A DNA stretch of 30,866 nt from HGM05232 sp036661515. GTDB taxonomy: Bacteria; Bacteroidota; Bacteroidia; Bacteroidales; Muribaculaceae. The stretch is taken from assembly GCA_036661515.1 (NCBI GenBank), contig JAVWYO010000014.1:1-30866 (forward strand), written 5' to 3'. A program made the translations under genes and the position numbers. The stretch's first letter is position 1. Each line of letters starts with the position of its first letter. This document shows positions 1 to 8,806 of this stretch, piece by piece. The notes under the pieces were generated by a model. That model was not told the DNA's origin and did no database searches. It saw only the letters and a list, made by a program, of their open reading frames with translations.

Positions 1-11
1 TGGAGAGAGGT

Positions 12-37
12 GTACGCACGGTACGCACAGTACGCAC
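12..37. repeat. three tandem copies of GTACGCAC, period 9
   Basis: GTACGCAC occurs at 12-19, 21-28 and 30-37, separated by single G or A bases. The sequence then passes into AT-rich DNA. With three short units it is far too small to be a CRISPR array. It lies just upstream of a transposase remnant, so it could be part of an old element boundary, but I see nothing that proves this. Confidence 0.7.
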
Positions 38-99
38 CCTTTTGGCGCATTTTCGCATAATGGATTAGTGTTACAAATATAGTGATGTTTTGAGGGCAA

Positions 100-318
100 T
101 TTTTACTAAAAAACAACGCAGTAGCGAAGCCTTACGATGTGGTGATGCTGTTCAAGATTTTGATATTGCAACGATATTTTGGTCTGTCGAACGAGCTGGT
201 TGAATACCAGATAATCGACCGCACAAGTTTTCGCGAGTTTTTGGACTTGATAAACATGACCCATTTATTTCGATATGAGCAGATTGTCGGGCGGAGAATA
301 TTGGAGCTAAAGTATTGA
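100..318 (+). pseudogene. IS5-family-like transposase remnant (N-terminal part)
   Basis: The plus-strand frame running through 136-235 reads KPYDVVMLFKILILQRYFGL, then SNELVEYQIIDRTSFREFLDL. This matches the N-terminal helix-turn-helix region typical of IS5-group transposases, where the usual form is 'PYDxVLMFKxLILQ...LSDxxxEYQIxDRxSFxRFLGL'. After FLDL the family pattern (a 'PDExTIWxFRE' stretch) is missing, and the frame ends at TGA 316-318. There is no catalytic DDE region and no convincing start codon, so this is a decayed fragment. The family assignment rests on motif memory; an alignment would settle the subgroup. The 150 bases from here to the next gene show no further gene. Confidence 0.7.
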
Positions 319-470
319 AAGAACGAAATGTAAAAAACATTTGCAACATATTCAAAAAATCACTATCATTGTAAATTAAAACGATAACTCTTGGTGTGTA
401 AAGTTTTTTTACTCAGCGCAATCTCACAAAATTAAATTTAAGGACACACCATTATAAAAAAATCATACTC

Positions 471-2811
471 ATGAAAATAATAATAACCATTTTTGTTGCA
501 TTATTGGCTTCAGTTAATTGTTATTCATCCAGCAATAGCACTTTAATAGGAACAGTCGTTTTAGGTGAAGAGAATATATACAACATAACAATACAATATA
601 ACGATACAACTCAAAAGGCTATATCAACGGCTTTTGAAAAAAGGAATTTTGAAATGGAAATTCCAAAAGGCGAAGCTATGCTAATTATTAAATCCGAAAA
701 GCATAATGATTTTAGACTTCAAATTAATGTAACCGATTCTATTCTGAATATCGGTAAAATTACTCTCATTCCTCTAAATAATATTATGCTTAATGATATT
801 GTTGTGACAGCTAAGAAAATTCAAATTGAAAACAATGGGATGAATTATTCTATACGAAATATTCAAGGAACATACTTGGCTGAAGCTGGTAGTATTATAG
901 ATATGCTCAAATGGACTCCTGGCATATTTGTTATTAATAATAACGAGATTAATGTAGCTGGAAAAGGGTCTCCTATAGTGTATATAAATGACAGAAAAAT
1001 TACAAGTAAGGTAGAATTAGAAGCCATTCAATCAAGTGACGTTCAGTGGATTCAAGTAATTAAGGAGCCTGGCGCTAATTATAAAAATGGAACAAATTCA
1101 GTGTTACGAATATATTTAAAAAAGAAGATTAAAGATTACTTTGGGCTGAATATTTCGGAGACAGTAAGCAAACGACGGTTATTTAATACTAATAGCTCTG
1201 CAAATTTATCTTGGAAAGAGAACAGATTCTCAGGAATAGCATCGTTTTCCTATGGTAGAATATCAAATCAGACCAACGAGAATTCAAATACTATATGTAG
1301 ATAACAGATCCGTCTCTAATCAAACCTTAACAGATAGATGGGATAAAGATAGTTGCAACAACTATAACATCTTTGCAGGACTTAACTATGAACTTTCTTC
1401 AAAGAGCAATCTGCGAGTTCAATACTCAGGGGAGTTTAAAAACGGCACAGAAAATGTTAATTCCACACAAACAAACAGCAATCCATTAGAGCAAATTTCA
1501 ATTCACCGTACAATTAGTGCCGATGGAACACAGGACAGATACACTAACACGGCTTCAGCAAGTTATCAGTTGCAAAGAAACATGAATTCATCATTAAACT
1601 TAGTAGCTGATTTTACAAATAGAAGAATTAATAAATACAAATCACAAGCCGAGCAAGATATGAAGAATGAACCAAAGTATATTATTCTAAATAACGAAAG
1701 TGATTACAATGCTTATACTTTCGATGGTAACTATTCATTCATGATAGGGAAAAATAGTTATGAAACGATTGGACTATCTGCGGGAACATTAAATAATGAT
1801 TCCCGAAGTATTGAGGATGAAATTTCACAGAATATTGACAGAACAAACCGATATATAAATATGTATGCAACATTCAGTAGAGATTGGGGGAATTTTAGTA
1901 CCGAACTAGGATTAAGATATGAATATGATTACACAAGAACAAATTATTTTTCAAATATTGAGAATAATAATATTATTAAAGAATATTCAAATTTATATCC
2001 AAGCGTTTCTGCATCATATAAATTCGGTAAAAATAGACTTACTGCATCATATACGCGAGAATCATTTAAACCGAGTTTTTATGAAATAAATCCTATTAAA
2101 ACGTATATTGACTCATTGCATTATTACATGGGAAATCCCGAATTAAAGCCATCGTATTCAAATAATTATTCTTTTACATTTAACATTAGTAAAGTGACGC
2201 TTAATTTTATATACTCCCACCAAGATAACGGAATAAGAAATGCGTATTATCAAGAAGACACGTCACCTAACATAATAATAGAAAAGCCAGAAAATATAGG
2301 AAAGTCTGACTATTTTAAGCTAAGTATTAATTATAACTACTCAATTAAGGGTCTTAATTTATATTTGCAAGGACAATTATCACATTCAACATCGGATTAT
2401 TTCTATTTAGGTGAAAACATCAAAGAGAAGCAATTCAATGCAATGATTAATTGGATGGCGAGTTATAACATTAAAAAAAAATGGAATATATTTTTGAATG
2501 GATGGTATATTTCACCTAAATTGGCTTCTGGCATGAATATGGGTCACTCTTTGTGTACCAACTTTGGAGCATCAACAAGTTTTTTCAAAAAGAAATTGAA
2601 TATAACCTTGGCTATTTATGACATTTTCAATAATATGGTTTCACCTTCGTCTGTGACAATAAAATCAAATAACGTTTATTATCACAAAAAGAATGATTAT
2701 GATACTCGTAGTTTGTCATTAACCGTGAGATATACTTTTAATACTGTTAAAACAAAATTTAAGGAATCAAGTGGAAACAAAGATTTATTGGACCGTGTAA
2801 TTGACAAATAA
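471..2811 (+). pseudogene. TonB-dependent outer-membrane receptor, frameshifted
   Basis: Two overlapping frames together make one receptor of about 780 codons. The first (471-1304) has a signal peptide (MKIIITIFVALLASVNC), a small beta-sandwich-like N-terminal region, and a plug-like domain at about residues 110-215 containing 'GSIIDMLKWTPGIFV' and 'GKGSPIVYINDRKI'. The second (readable from 1252 to 2811) continues as a beta-barrel with aromatic, Asn-rich strands and ends near '...LTVRYTF'. This fits the CarboxypepD_reg-like/plug/'OMP_b-brl_3' type of Bacteroidetes receptor, not a SusC.

The frames switch around 1290-1300. There '...AAT ACT' of frame one should join 'TAT GTA GAT AAC' of frame two, which implies one extra base or a loss of two bases, possibly from an AT dinucleotide run. 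Unless the shift is an assembly error, no full receptor is made. The substrate is unknown, and no SusD or enzyme partner lies nearby. Confidence 0.8.
1163..1411 (+). repeat. 249-bp direct repeat, copy A (inside the receptor gene)
   Basis: This stretch is identical base for base to 2857-3105. It begins AGTAAGCAAACG and ends AAGAGCAATC. It covers the plug-to-barrel junction of the receptor and includes the frameshift. The flanks of the two copies differ on both sides. Confidence 0.97.
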
Positions 2812-2856
2812 TTATATGAATATGTTATCAACAGTATCAGATAAAGAATTCCATTT

Positions 2857-3105
2857 AGTAAGCAAACGACGGTTATTTAATACTAATAGCTCTGCAAATT
2901 TATCTTGGAAAGAGAACAGATTCTCAGGAATAGCATCGTTTTCCTATGGTAGAATATCAAATCAGACCAACGAGAATTCAAATACTATATGTAGATAACA
3001 GATCCGTCTCTAATCAAACCTTAACAGATAGATGGGATAAAGATAGTTGCAACAACTATAACATCTTTGCAGGACTTAACTATGAACTTTCTTCAAAGAG
3101 CAATC
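2857..3105 (+). repeat. 249-bp direct repeat, copy B (fragment downstream of the receptor gene)
   Basis: This is a perfect second copy of 1163-1411, lying 45 bases after the stop codon of the receptor barrel. It carries the same frameshift. The short reading frames over it (2801-2998 and 2946-3338) come only from the copied receptor fragment plus the palindromic DNA that follows, so I do not call them genes. The two copies are 1694 bp apart start to start, and recombination between them would delete or circularise most of the barrel region. Confidence 0.97.
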
Positions 3106-3163
3106 AAGAGAGTATGTGGGGAAATGGGTGTTTTTGTCTTTGCGTGGATGCTGGTGGCGTGCA

Positions 3164-3285
3164 ACGTCTTCGACGTAGAAAGCGTTATATTAGCTTGTTA
3201 CCCCATAATGGAGTTCACTTTAGTGAACGCAATTATGGGTTAAATTTCAGGACTAAAGTCCTGAAGTGGAACGTCTTTGACGTTC
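3164..3285. repeat. cluster of short palindromes (REP-like intergenic element)
   Basis: Four small hairpins lie in 122 bases. ACGTC-TTC-GACGT is at 3164-3176. CCCATAAT (3202-3209) pairs with ATTATGGG (3232-3239) around an inner GTTCACT-TT-AGTGAAC (3213-3228). TTCAGGACT-AA-AGTCCTGAA is at 3246-3265, and GAACGTC-TTT-GACGTTC at 3269-3285. The first and last share the core ACGTCTTYGACGT. This has the look of a mobile or spreading palindromic repeat in non-coding DNA. No protein is supported here. Confidence 0.7.
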
Positions 3286-3368
3286 TCGTTCGGTGCTCGC
3301 ACGGTGAATCTTCTCTAATCTGCGATAAATCTCAATAATCGAGCAAATCTTATATTTCATTGGTAGTA

Positions 3369-3399
3369 TTAGTGTTTTTGAAAAATAATTGTAACTTTG
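3369..3399 (+). promoter_or_regulatory. probable promoter of the his operon
   Basis: The -7 box TAACTTTG (3392-3399) fits the Bacteroides consensus TAnnTTTG. A weaker -33 box, TTAG (3369-3372, three of four matches to TTTG), lies 19 bases upstream. Transcription would begin near 3406, about 20 bases before the leader peptide. Confidence 0.6.
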
Positions 3400-3424
3400 T
3401 GGACAGATATAATTACAAATTGAT

Positions 3425-3475
3425 ATGATACTAACTCTTTTGCATCTTCTTCATCATCGTTATAGCAGCTGGTAA
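3425..3475 (+). CDS. histidine operon leader peptide
   Basis: A 16-codon open frame reads MILTLLHLLHHRYSSW and then TAA. Three of its codons are CAT (His) at 3443-3445, 3452-3454 and 3455-3457, a strong enrichment for such a short peptide directly upstream of hisG. Its job would be to sense charged tRNA-His: a ribosome held at the His codons leaves downstream RNA free to form an antiterminator, while a ribosome that reaches the stop codon allows the terminator to form. The peptide itself probably has no other function. It is too short for usual gene callers. Confidence 0.8.
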   Translation: MILTLLHLLHHRYSSW

Positions 3476-3567
3476 TCGGAATGTTGTGTGCGAAGTGTAT
3501 GATTCTTAGTCATTAAACAATATATTTTGCCAGCTTTCCGATAACACGGATTGCTGGCGTTTTTTTT
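3475..3567 (+). terminator. his attenuator: intrinsic terminator with alternative pairing
   Basis: The terminator stem is GCCAGC-TT-TCCG (3529-3540), a six-base loop, then CGGA-TT-GCTGGC (3547-3558), followed by eight T (3560-3567). The alternative is ATCGGAA (3475-3481), right at the end of the leader peptide, which is complementary to TTCCGAT (3536-3542) and would break the stem's 5' arm. AGCTGG (3467-3472) can also pair with CCAGCT (3530-3535). A ribosome stalled at the His codons would leave 3475-3481 free, whereas one at the stop codon would cover it. The layout fits classical amino-acid attenuation. Confidence 0.8.
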
Positions 3568-3598
3568 ACTTGAATAATTTTAAATAAACTATATTATT

Positions 3599-4453
3599 AT
3601 GTTACGAATTGCTGTACAGTCAAAGGGTCGTCTATATGAGGAGACAATGGAGTTGCTTAATGAGGCCGATATAAAAATGACGGCTGTTAAACGGACTCTT
3701 CTTGTGCCTTCTCGGAATTTTCCTGTTGAGCTTTTATTTCTGAGAGATGATGATATACCCGATTCAGTAGCGTCTGGCACGGCTGATATTGGCATAGTTG
3801 GGCTTAATGAGGTGCTTGAGAAGCATAAGGATGTGGATATAATTCGCAATCTTGGCTTTAGCAAATGTCGTTTGTCGCTCGCTATTCCAAAGAATGCTGA
3901 ATATAGTGGAGTTAGTTGGTTTAATGGTTGCAAAATAGCGACTTCTTATCCTGTAATTCTTGATAATTTTCTTAAAGAGAATGGCATAAAAGCTGATATT
4001 CACGTAATCAGTGGGTCGGTTGAAATTGCTCCTGGTATTGGTCTTGCTGATGCTATATTTGATATTGTGTCATCGGGAAGTACGCTTATAAGCAATAATC
4101 TTGTGGAAGTGGAAACTATTCTTAATTCTGAGGCTGTGCTGATTGGCTCTAAGCATAAATTATCTAATGAAAAGTTGGAGATTCTTGAGGAATTAATGTT
4201 CCGTATTGAGGCTGTAAAGGCAGCTGAGAATAAGAAGTATATTTTAATGAATGTGCCAAAAGATAAGCTTGATGAGGTGCTTGAGGTGTTACCGGGAATA
4301 AAGAGCCCTACTATACTTCCCCTTGCTGATGAAAAATGGTGCTCGGTGCATACGGTACTTGCTGAAAAATATTTTTGGGAGATTATAAATAAATTGAAGG
4401 GTGCAGGAGCTGAGGGTATCTTGGTGCTTGATATCGAAAAAATGGTGCTTTAG
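3599..4453 (+). CDS. hisG: ATP phosphoribosyltransferase, long form
   Basis: This enzyme catalyses the first, committed step of histidine synthesis, joining ATP and PRPP into phosphoribosyl-ATP in the cytoplasm. The 284-residue protein opens with 'MLRIAVQSKGRLYEET', has the family's 'SGTADIGIVGLNEVLE' and 'EIAPGIGLADAIFDIVSSGSTL' stretches, and keeps a C-terminal regulatory domain from about residue 208. That makes it the long, hexameric form normally inhibited by histidine, which needs no HisZ. It is the first gene after the attenuator and is followed by hisD after 3 bases. Both feedback inhibition and attenuation are therefore expected. Confidence 0.97.
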   Translation: MLRIAVQSKGRLYEETMELLNEADIKMTAVKRTLLVPSRNFPVELLFLRDDDIPDSVASGTADIGIVGLNEVLEKHKDVDIIRNLGFSKCRLSLAIPKNAEYSGVSWFNGCKIATSYPVILDNFLKENGIKADIHVISGSVEIAPGIGLADAIFDIVSSGSTLISNNLVEVETILNSEAVLIGSKHKLSNEKLEILEELMFRIEAVKAAENKKYILMNVPKDKLDEVLEVLPGIKSPTILPLADEKWCSVHTVLAEKYFWEIINKLKGAGAEGILVLDIEKMVL

Positions 4454-4456
4454 ACG

Positions 4457-5758
4457 ATGGAGAAAATTATAAAAATTGCTAAGTTTCCACCACGTGAGCA
4501 GTGGAGTGTGCTCATGTCGCGTGACCGTGGTGATACGCAGGCTGTTCAAAATGCTGTTACCGATATTCTTGCGGCTGTGAAACATAATGGTGATAATGCG
4601 TTGATTTCTTTTGCCAAAATTTATGATGGTGTGAAAATTGATTCGCTACGCGTATCGCCACAGGAGATTGAAGAGGCAGAGAAGAGTGTTAGTGATGAGC
4701 TGAAAGATGCTATTGGCATTGCAGCAAAAAATATTCACAATTTTCATTTGGCTCAGCGCATGCAAGATGTGTCGGTTGATATATTACCGGGCATAAATTG
4801 CCAGCAAAAAGCGGTACCAATAGGGAAAATAGGATTATATATTCCTGGAGGTAACTCTCCATTGTTTTCAACGGTGTTGATGCTTGCTATCCCAGCACAT
4901 ATTGCAGGTTGCAAGCAGGTTGTGCTGTGTACTCCGCCAAACAAGCAGGGTAAAATTCATCCTGCAATCTTATATGCCGCCAGTGTTGCAGGCGTTACCG
5001 AAATATATAAATCGGGTGGTGCGCAGGCTATTGCCGGAATGGCTTATGGTACAGAAACTATACCTCAGGTTTATAAAATATTTGGTCCTGGTAATCGCTT
5101 TGTGATGGAAGCGAAACAACAAGTTAGTTTGCATGGCGTTGCTATTGATATGCCAGCTGGTCCATCAGAAGTAATGGTAATTGCTGATGGTGCTGCCAAT
5201 CGTGAGTTTGTAGCAAGCGATTTTCTCTCGCAAGCCGAGCATGGTCCTGATAGTCAATCGATATTACTTACGACCGATGAATCTCTTGCTAATGAGATGC
5301 CTGAGGAGCTTAATAGGCTACTTGCTACACTTCCACGACGCGAAATGATGCTAAAATCGCTCTCGCATAGTAGCATAATTTTACTAAAGAGCGATGCTGA
5401 AATATTTGAGTTTGCCAATGAATATGCACCAGAGCATCTCATAATAAATTGTCGAAATGCACGAGATATGGCAAATAGAGTTGAAAATGCAGGCTCCGTC
5501 TTCATCGGTGCATATTCGCCAGAAAGTGCAGGGGATTATGCGTCGGGTACAAATCACACATTGCCCACCAGTGGCTATGCAAAAGCATATAGCGGTGTAA
5601 ATCTTGATAGTTTTATAAAAAAAATCACATTTCAAGAGTTGACAAAAGAAGGACTTAGAAGTATAGGCAATGCCGTTGAAATACTTGCTGAGAATGAAGA
5701 CCTCTTAGCACATCGCCTTGCCGTTACGGTTCGCCTCAATGAATTGAAAAAAATATAA
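4457..5758 (+). CDS. hisD: histidinol dehydrogenase
   Basis: This enzyme performs the last two oxidations of the pathway (histidinol to histidinal to histidine) with NAD and zinc. The 433-residue length is typical. The expected catalytic residues fall at the same numbers as in the E. coli enzyme: zinc ligands Gln259, His262, Asp360 and His419, and the Glu326-His327 pair in 'YAPEHL'. 'QAEHGPDSQ' and 'PESAGDYASGTNHTLPT' are the clearest motifs. The gene is 3 bases after hisG and 17 before hisC, consistent with one transcript. Confidence 0.98.
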   Translation: MEKIIKIAKFPPREQWSVLMSRDRGDTQAVQNAVTDILAAVKHNGDNALISFAKIYDGVKIDSLRVSPQEIEEAEKSVSDELKDAIGIAAKNIHNFHLAQRMQDVSVDILPGINCQQKAVPIGKIGLYIPGGNSPLFSTVLMLAIPAHIAGCKQVVLCTPPNKQGKIHPAILYAASVAGVTEIYKSGGAQAIAGMAYGTETIPQVYKIFGPGNRFVMEAKQQVSLHGVAIDMPAGPSEVMVIADGAANREFVASDFLSQAEHGPDSQSILLTTDESLANEMPEELNRLLATLPRREMMLKSLSHSSIILLKSDAEIFEFANEYAPEHLIINCRNARDMANRVENAGSVFIGAYSPESAGDYASGTNHTLPTSGYAKAYSGVNLDSFIKKITFQELTKEGLRSIGNAVEILAENEDLLAHRLAVTVRLNELKKI

Positions 5759-5775
5759 CAATAAATAATAATTCG

Positions 5776-6807
5776 ATGGCACTTAAAGATTTAGTAAGAC
5801 CTAATATATGGAATTTAAAACCTTATAGTTGCGCCCGTAATGAATTTAAGGGTGACGCTTCGGTGTGGCTTGATGCAAATGAAAACCCTTTTAATGCGCC
5901 CTATAATCGCTATCCCGATCCATTACAATTAAAGGTAAAGGAAGGGATTGCAAATATTCGAGGTGTTGATTCTCAGAATATATTTTTAGGTGTTGGGAGT
6001 GATGAATGTATTGACCTTGCATATCGTATATTTTGTGAACCGAGTGTCGATAATGTTGTAGCGATTTCGCCCACTTATGGAATGTATGAAGTGTGTGCCG
6101 ATATAAACAATGTAGAATATAGGAAAGTATCCCTTGATGATTGCTTTGATATAAATCCTCAATCACTACTTGATGCCATAGATGAGAATACTAAGATAAT
6201 GTGGATATGCTCGCCAAATAATCCTACTGGAAATGCGTTCGATATTGCAAAGTTAAAGTATTTGTGCAAGGAATTTTCGGGTATTGTCGTTATTGATGAA
6301 GCATATATTGATTTTTCAGATAAAGGTTCGATGCTTGATTATCTAAAAGATTTTCCTCGACTCATTGTGATGCAGACATTTTCTAAAGCGTGGGGCAGTG
6401 CGGCAACCCGGCTTGGAATAGCATTTGCAAATACTGATATTATAGCGCTATATAATAAGGTGAAATATCCTTACAACATAAATCTATTAACTCAAGATTA
6501 TGCCCTTAAAATACTCAATCGCCATACTGAGATTTTAGATTGGGTGTCGCGACTTCTTGCTAATCGTGTAGAATTAATTGATAGTCTAAAGTCGTTGAAA
6601 TATGTACAACGCATATATCCAACTGATGCTAATTTTGTACTTGTAAGGGTTAATGATGCCGATTCTCTTTATGATTATCTGTGCCAGCGTGGAATAATTG
6701 TACGCAATAGAAATCGTGTGGAAAAGTGCTTAGGCTGTGTGCGTATAACTGTTGGAGAAACTAACGAAAATGAAGAGTTAATTAATGCTCTAAAAGATTA
6801 TGAATAA
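5776..6807 (+). CDS. hisC: histidinol-phosphate aminotransferase
   Basis: This is a PLP enzyme of fold type I that converts imidazole-acetol phosphate and glutamate to histidinol phosphate. Of its 343 residues, the PLP-binding lysine is Lys204 in 'TFSKAWG', the cofactor-contacting Asp174 and Tyr177 lie in 'VIDEAYIDF', and 'SPNNPTGN' is at 146-153. The N-terminal 'WLDANENPFN' binds substrate phosphate in this family. Its 3' end overlaps the start of hisB by 8 bases, which suggests coupled translation. Confidence 0.97.
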   Translation: MALKDLVRPNIWNLKPYSCARNEFKGDASVWLDANENPFNAPYNRYPDPLQLKVKEGIANIRGVDSQNIFLGVGSDECIDLAYRIFCEPSVDNVVAISPTYGMYEVCADINNVEYRKVSLDDCFDINPQSLLDAIDENTKIMWICSPNNPTGNAFDIAKLKYLCKEFSGIVVIDEAYIDFSDKGSMLDYLKDFPRLIVMQTFSKAWGSAATRLGIAFANTDIIALYNKVKYPYNINLLTQDYALKILNRHTEILDWVSRLLANRVELIDSLKSLKYVQRIYPTDANFVLVRVNDADSLYDYLCQRGIIVRNRNRVEKCLGCVRITVGETNENEELINALKDYE

Positions 6808-7936
6808 GCCAAAACGTGTGCTCTTTATCGATCGCGATGGGACGCTTGTAGTGGAGCCACCTATCGATTTTCAACTCGATTCGCTCGAAAAACTTGAGTT
6901 TATTCCTCATGTGTTTCGCAATATGAATTTTATTGCAAATAAGCTGGATTATGACCTTGTTATGGTAACAAATCAAGATGGACTTGGTACTGATTCTTTT
7001 CCTACCAATACATTTACTCCAGCTCATGAAAAAATACTCACAGCATTTAAAAATGAAGGCGTTATATTTGATGATATTATCATAGATCGTACATTTGAAA
7101 GCGAAAATGCGCCTACACGTAAGCCCGGTATCGCTCTGCTTGATAAATACTTAACGCCCGAATATGACCTTGCCAATTCATTTGTGATAGGTGATCGTAT
7201 CACAGATATTAGGCTTGCCAAAAATCTTGGTGCAAAGGGTATACTGCTATGTGATTATAATACTGGCATTACCATAGTTAATGATGCGAAACTTGACGAT
7301 ACTTGCGTGCTGATTACAGATGATTGGGATAAAATTACTGAATATCTTCGTGCAGGGAGTCGTGTGGCGCAAGTAGTAAGAGCCACAAGTGAAACCGACA
7401 TTGATATTATTGTAAACCTTGATGGTCATGGGAAAGGGGATATAAATACTGGCATTGGTTTCTTTGACCACATGCTTGACCAGATATGCCGTCATTCAGG
7501 TATTGACCTCACAATAAAGGTAAATGGAGATACTTATGTTGATGAACATCACACAATAGAAGATACAGGCATAGCACTTGGCGAAGCGATACGCATAGCT
7601 CTCGGCGATAAACGAGGCATTGACCGCTATGGCTTTGTTTTGCCAATGGACGACTGTCTGTGCACGGTTGCTCTCGATTTTGGAGGTCGTAGCTGGCTAC
7701 AATGGAATGCCGAGTTTCATCGTGAACGCATTGGTGAAATGCCGACAGAAATGTTTCTTCATTTCTTCAAAAGCCTTAGTGATAGTGCAAAAATGAATCT
7801 TTCAATTACAGCAACTGGAGATAATGAGCATCATAAAATAGAAGGAATATTCAAGGCATTTGCACGTGCAATAAAGATGGCAATTCGTCGTGATATTTTC
7901 ACATACGAATTACCCTCAACCAAAGGCGTGTTATAA
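6800..7936 (+). CDS. hisB: bifunctional histidinol-phosphatase / imidazoleglycerol-phosphate dehydratase
   Basis: This is a two-domain enzyme for two pathway steps. The N-terminal HAD phosphatase carries Asp11 and Asp13 in 'FIDRDGT' and 'VIGDRITDI' near 129. The C-terminal dehydratase starts at about residue 187, with its metal-binding motifs at 'FFDHMLDQ' (221-228) and 'DEHHTIED' (248-255), plus a late 'EHHKIEG'. The zinc-binding Cys/His loop of enterobacterial HisB is absent: the equivalent stretch reads 'ENAPTRKPG'. From memory this is usual in Bacteroidetes. hisB ends the his gene run; hisH, hisA, hisF and hisI are not in the window. Its last six bases overlap the convergent menA. Confidence 0.97.
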   Translation: MNKPKRVLFIDRDGTLVVEPPIDFQLDSLEKLEFIPHVFRNMNFIANKLDYDLVMVTNQDGLGTDSFPTNTFTPAHEKILTAFKNEGVIFDDIIIDRTFESENAPTRKPGIALLDKYLTPEYDLANSFVIGDRITDIRLAKNLGAKGILLCDYNTGITIVNDAKLDDTCVLITDDWDKITEYLRAGSRVAQVVRATSETDIDIIVNLDGHGKGDINTGIGFFDHMLDQICRHSGIDLTIKVNGDTYVDEHHTIEDTGIALGEAIRIALGDKRGIDRYGFVLPMDDCLCTVALDFGGRSWLQWNAEFHRERIGEMPTEMFLHFFKSLSDSAKMNLSITATGDNEHHKIEGIFKAFARAIKMAIRRDIFTYELPSTKGVL

Positions 7937-8806
7937 ATATTTTTCGATTAGCAAGCTCCCTACAAATAGGAGTGCAAAGATAAGCATATTTCGTGCTGTG
8001 GCTCCGAGTATTGAGTTGAGTTCACTTCCTGTGCGAGTTGTTAACTGATTCCACGTAAAAGTGTGCAAAGTTAAGTATATTGCAGGGCAAGCGAATATCC
8101 ATAGTGGCAATGTGAGCCAAAACCATGAAAGGAGTGCCATTGCTATGTATCCACTAAAAATATATGCTATTACTGCCTTTTTGCGTCCAAATATCACTAC
8201 TGTCGTGTGTTTGCCAGCTGTTGCATCATCTTCCATATCGCGGTAATTATTTACTAATAGCACATTCATAGACAATAATCCTATTGATATTGATGCTAAA
8301 AAAACATTTATATCGAAGTATCCACTTTGTACATAAAAAGTGAGATTAACAGGAACAATACCAAAGAATATAAGCACTGCTATATCACCAAGTCCGTGAT
8401 ATGAAAGAGGATATGGCCCAGTGCTATATGCGAGAGCAAACACCGCAATCGCTAAGCCAATAGGTAGAAGCCACCAGCCCCCAAAAGGGATTAATCCGTA
8501 TCCTATAATTCCAGTTACAGCAAGTGTTGCAAAAGTTACATTTCGCATTGCATTTGGAGTAATGTCGCCTTCCGTAACACCCCGTCTTGGCCCTACCCGG
8601 CCTATTTTATCGGTTCCGCGTTTAAAATCGTAGTATTCATTTGCGAAATTTGAAACAATCTGAGCAAGTAGCGCAAATAAAAAGCAGAGTAAGGCAGGTA
8701 TTGGTTTAAAAACGCCATTAAACGCAGAAAGCCCTATTGCCGTCAACACTCCTGCAACCGACACAGGTAATGTGCGAGGGCGCATCGCTACTATCCAACT
8801 ATTCAT
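7931..8806 (-). CDS. menA: 1,4-dihydroxy-2-naphthoate polyprenyltransferase
   Basis: This integral membrane enzyme adds the isoprenoid tail to DHNA to make demethylmenaquinone, the quinone of anaerobic respiration. The 291 residues form about eight or nine hydrophobic segments. The two Asp-rich sites of the UbiA superfamily are present: N53-D60-D66 in 'NFANEYYDFKRGTD' and 'NNYRDMEDD' at 186-194. The start ATG overlaps the end of the upstream ATPase gene by 8 bases, so the two are probably co-translated. The stop overlaps that of hisB on the other strand; I see no terminator between them. Confidence 0.95.
   Translation of the reverse strand: MNSWIVAMRPRTLPVSVAGVLTAIGLSAFNGVFKPIPALLCFLFALLAQIVSNFANEYYDFKRGTDKIGRVGPRRGVTEGDITPNAMRNVTFATLAVTGIIGYGLIPFGGWWLLPIGLAIAVFALAYSTGPYPLSYHGLGDIAVLIFFGIVPVNLTFYVQSGYFDINVFLASISIGLLSMNVLLVNNYRDMEDDATAGKHTTVVIFGRKKAVIAYIFSGYIAMALLSWFWLTLPLWIFACPAIYLTLHTFTWNQLTTRTGSELNSILGATARNMLIFALLFVGSLLIEKYL

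Noticed and set aside
12..37. Possible CRISPR-like repeat
   Set aside because: Only three 8-base units with single-base spacing; no spacers and no cas genes in the window.
152..355. Minus-strand reading frame of 67 codons
   Set aside because: It is the shadow of the plus-strand transposase remnant, whose translation is clearly recognisable.
1285..1305. Programmed ribosomal frameshift in the receptor gene
   Set aside because: No slippery heptamer or downstream structure is visible at the switch point, and receptors of this family are not known to use one. A mutation or assembly error is simpler.
2801..3338. Two short plus-strand reading frames after the receptor gene
   Set aside because: They are made of the copied 249-bp receptor fragment plus palindromic DNA; neither has a start context or family likeness of its own.
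6800..7936. Missing zinc loop in the HisB phosphatase domain as a sign of a dead enzyme
   Set aside because: The catalytic Asp pair is intact, and from memory the 'APTRKP' form is normal for HisB in this phylum.
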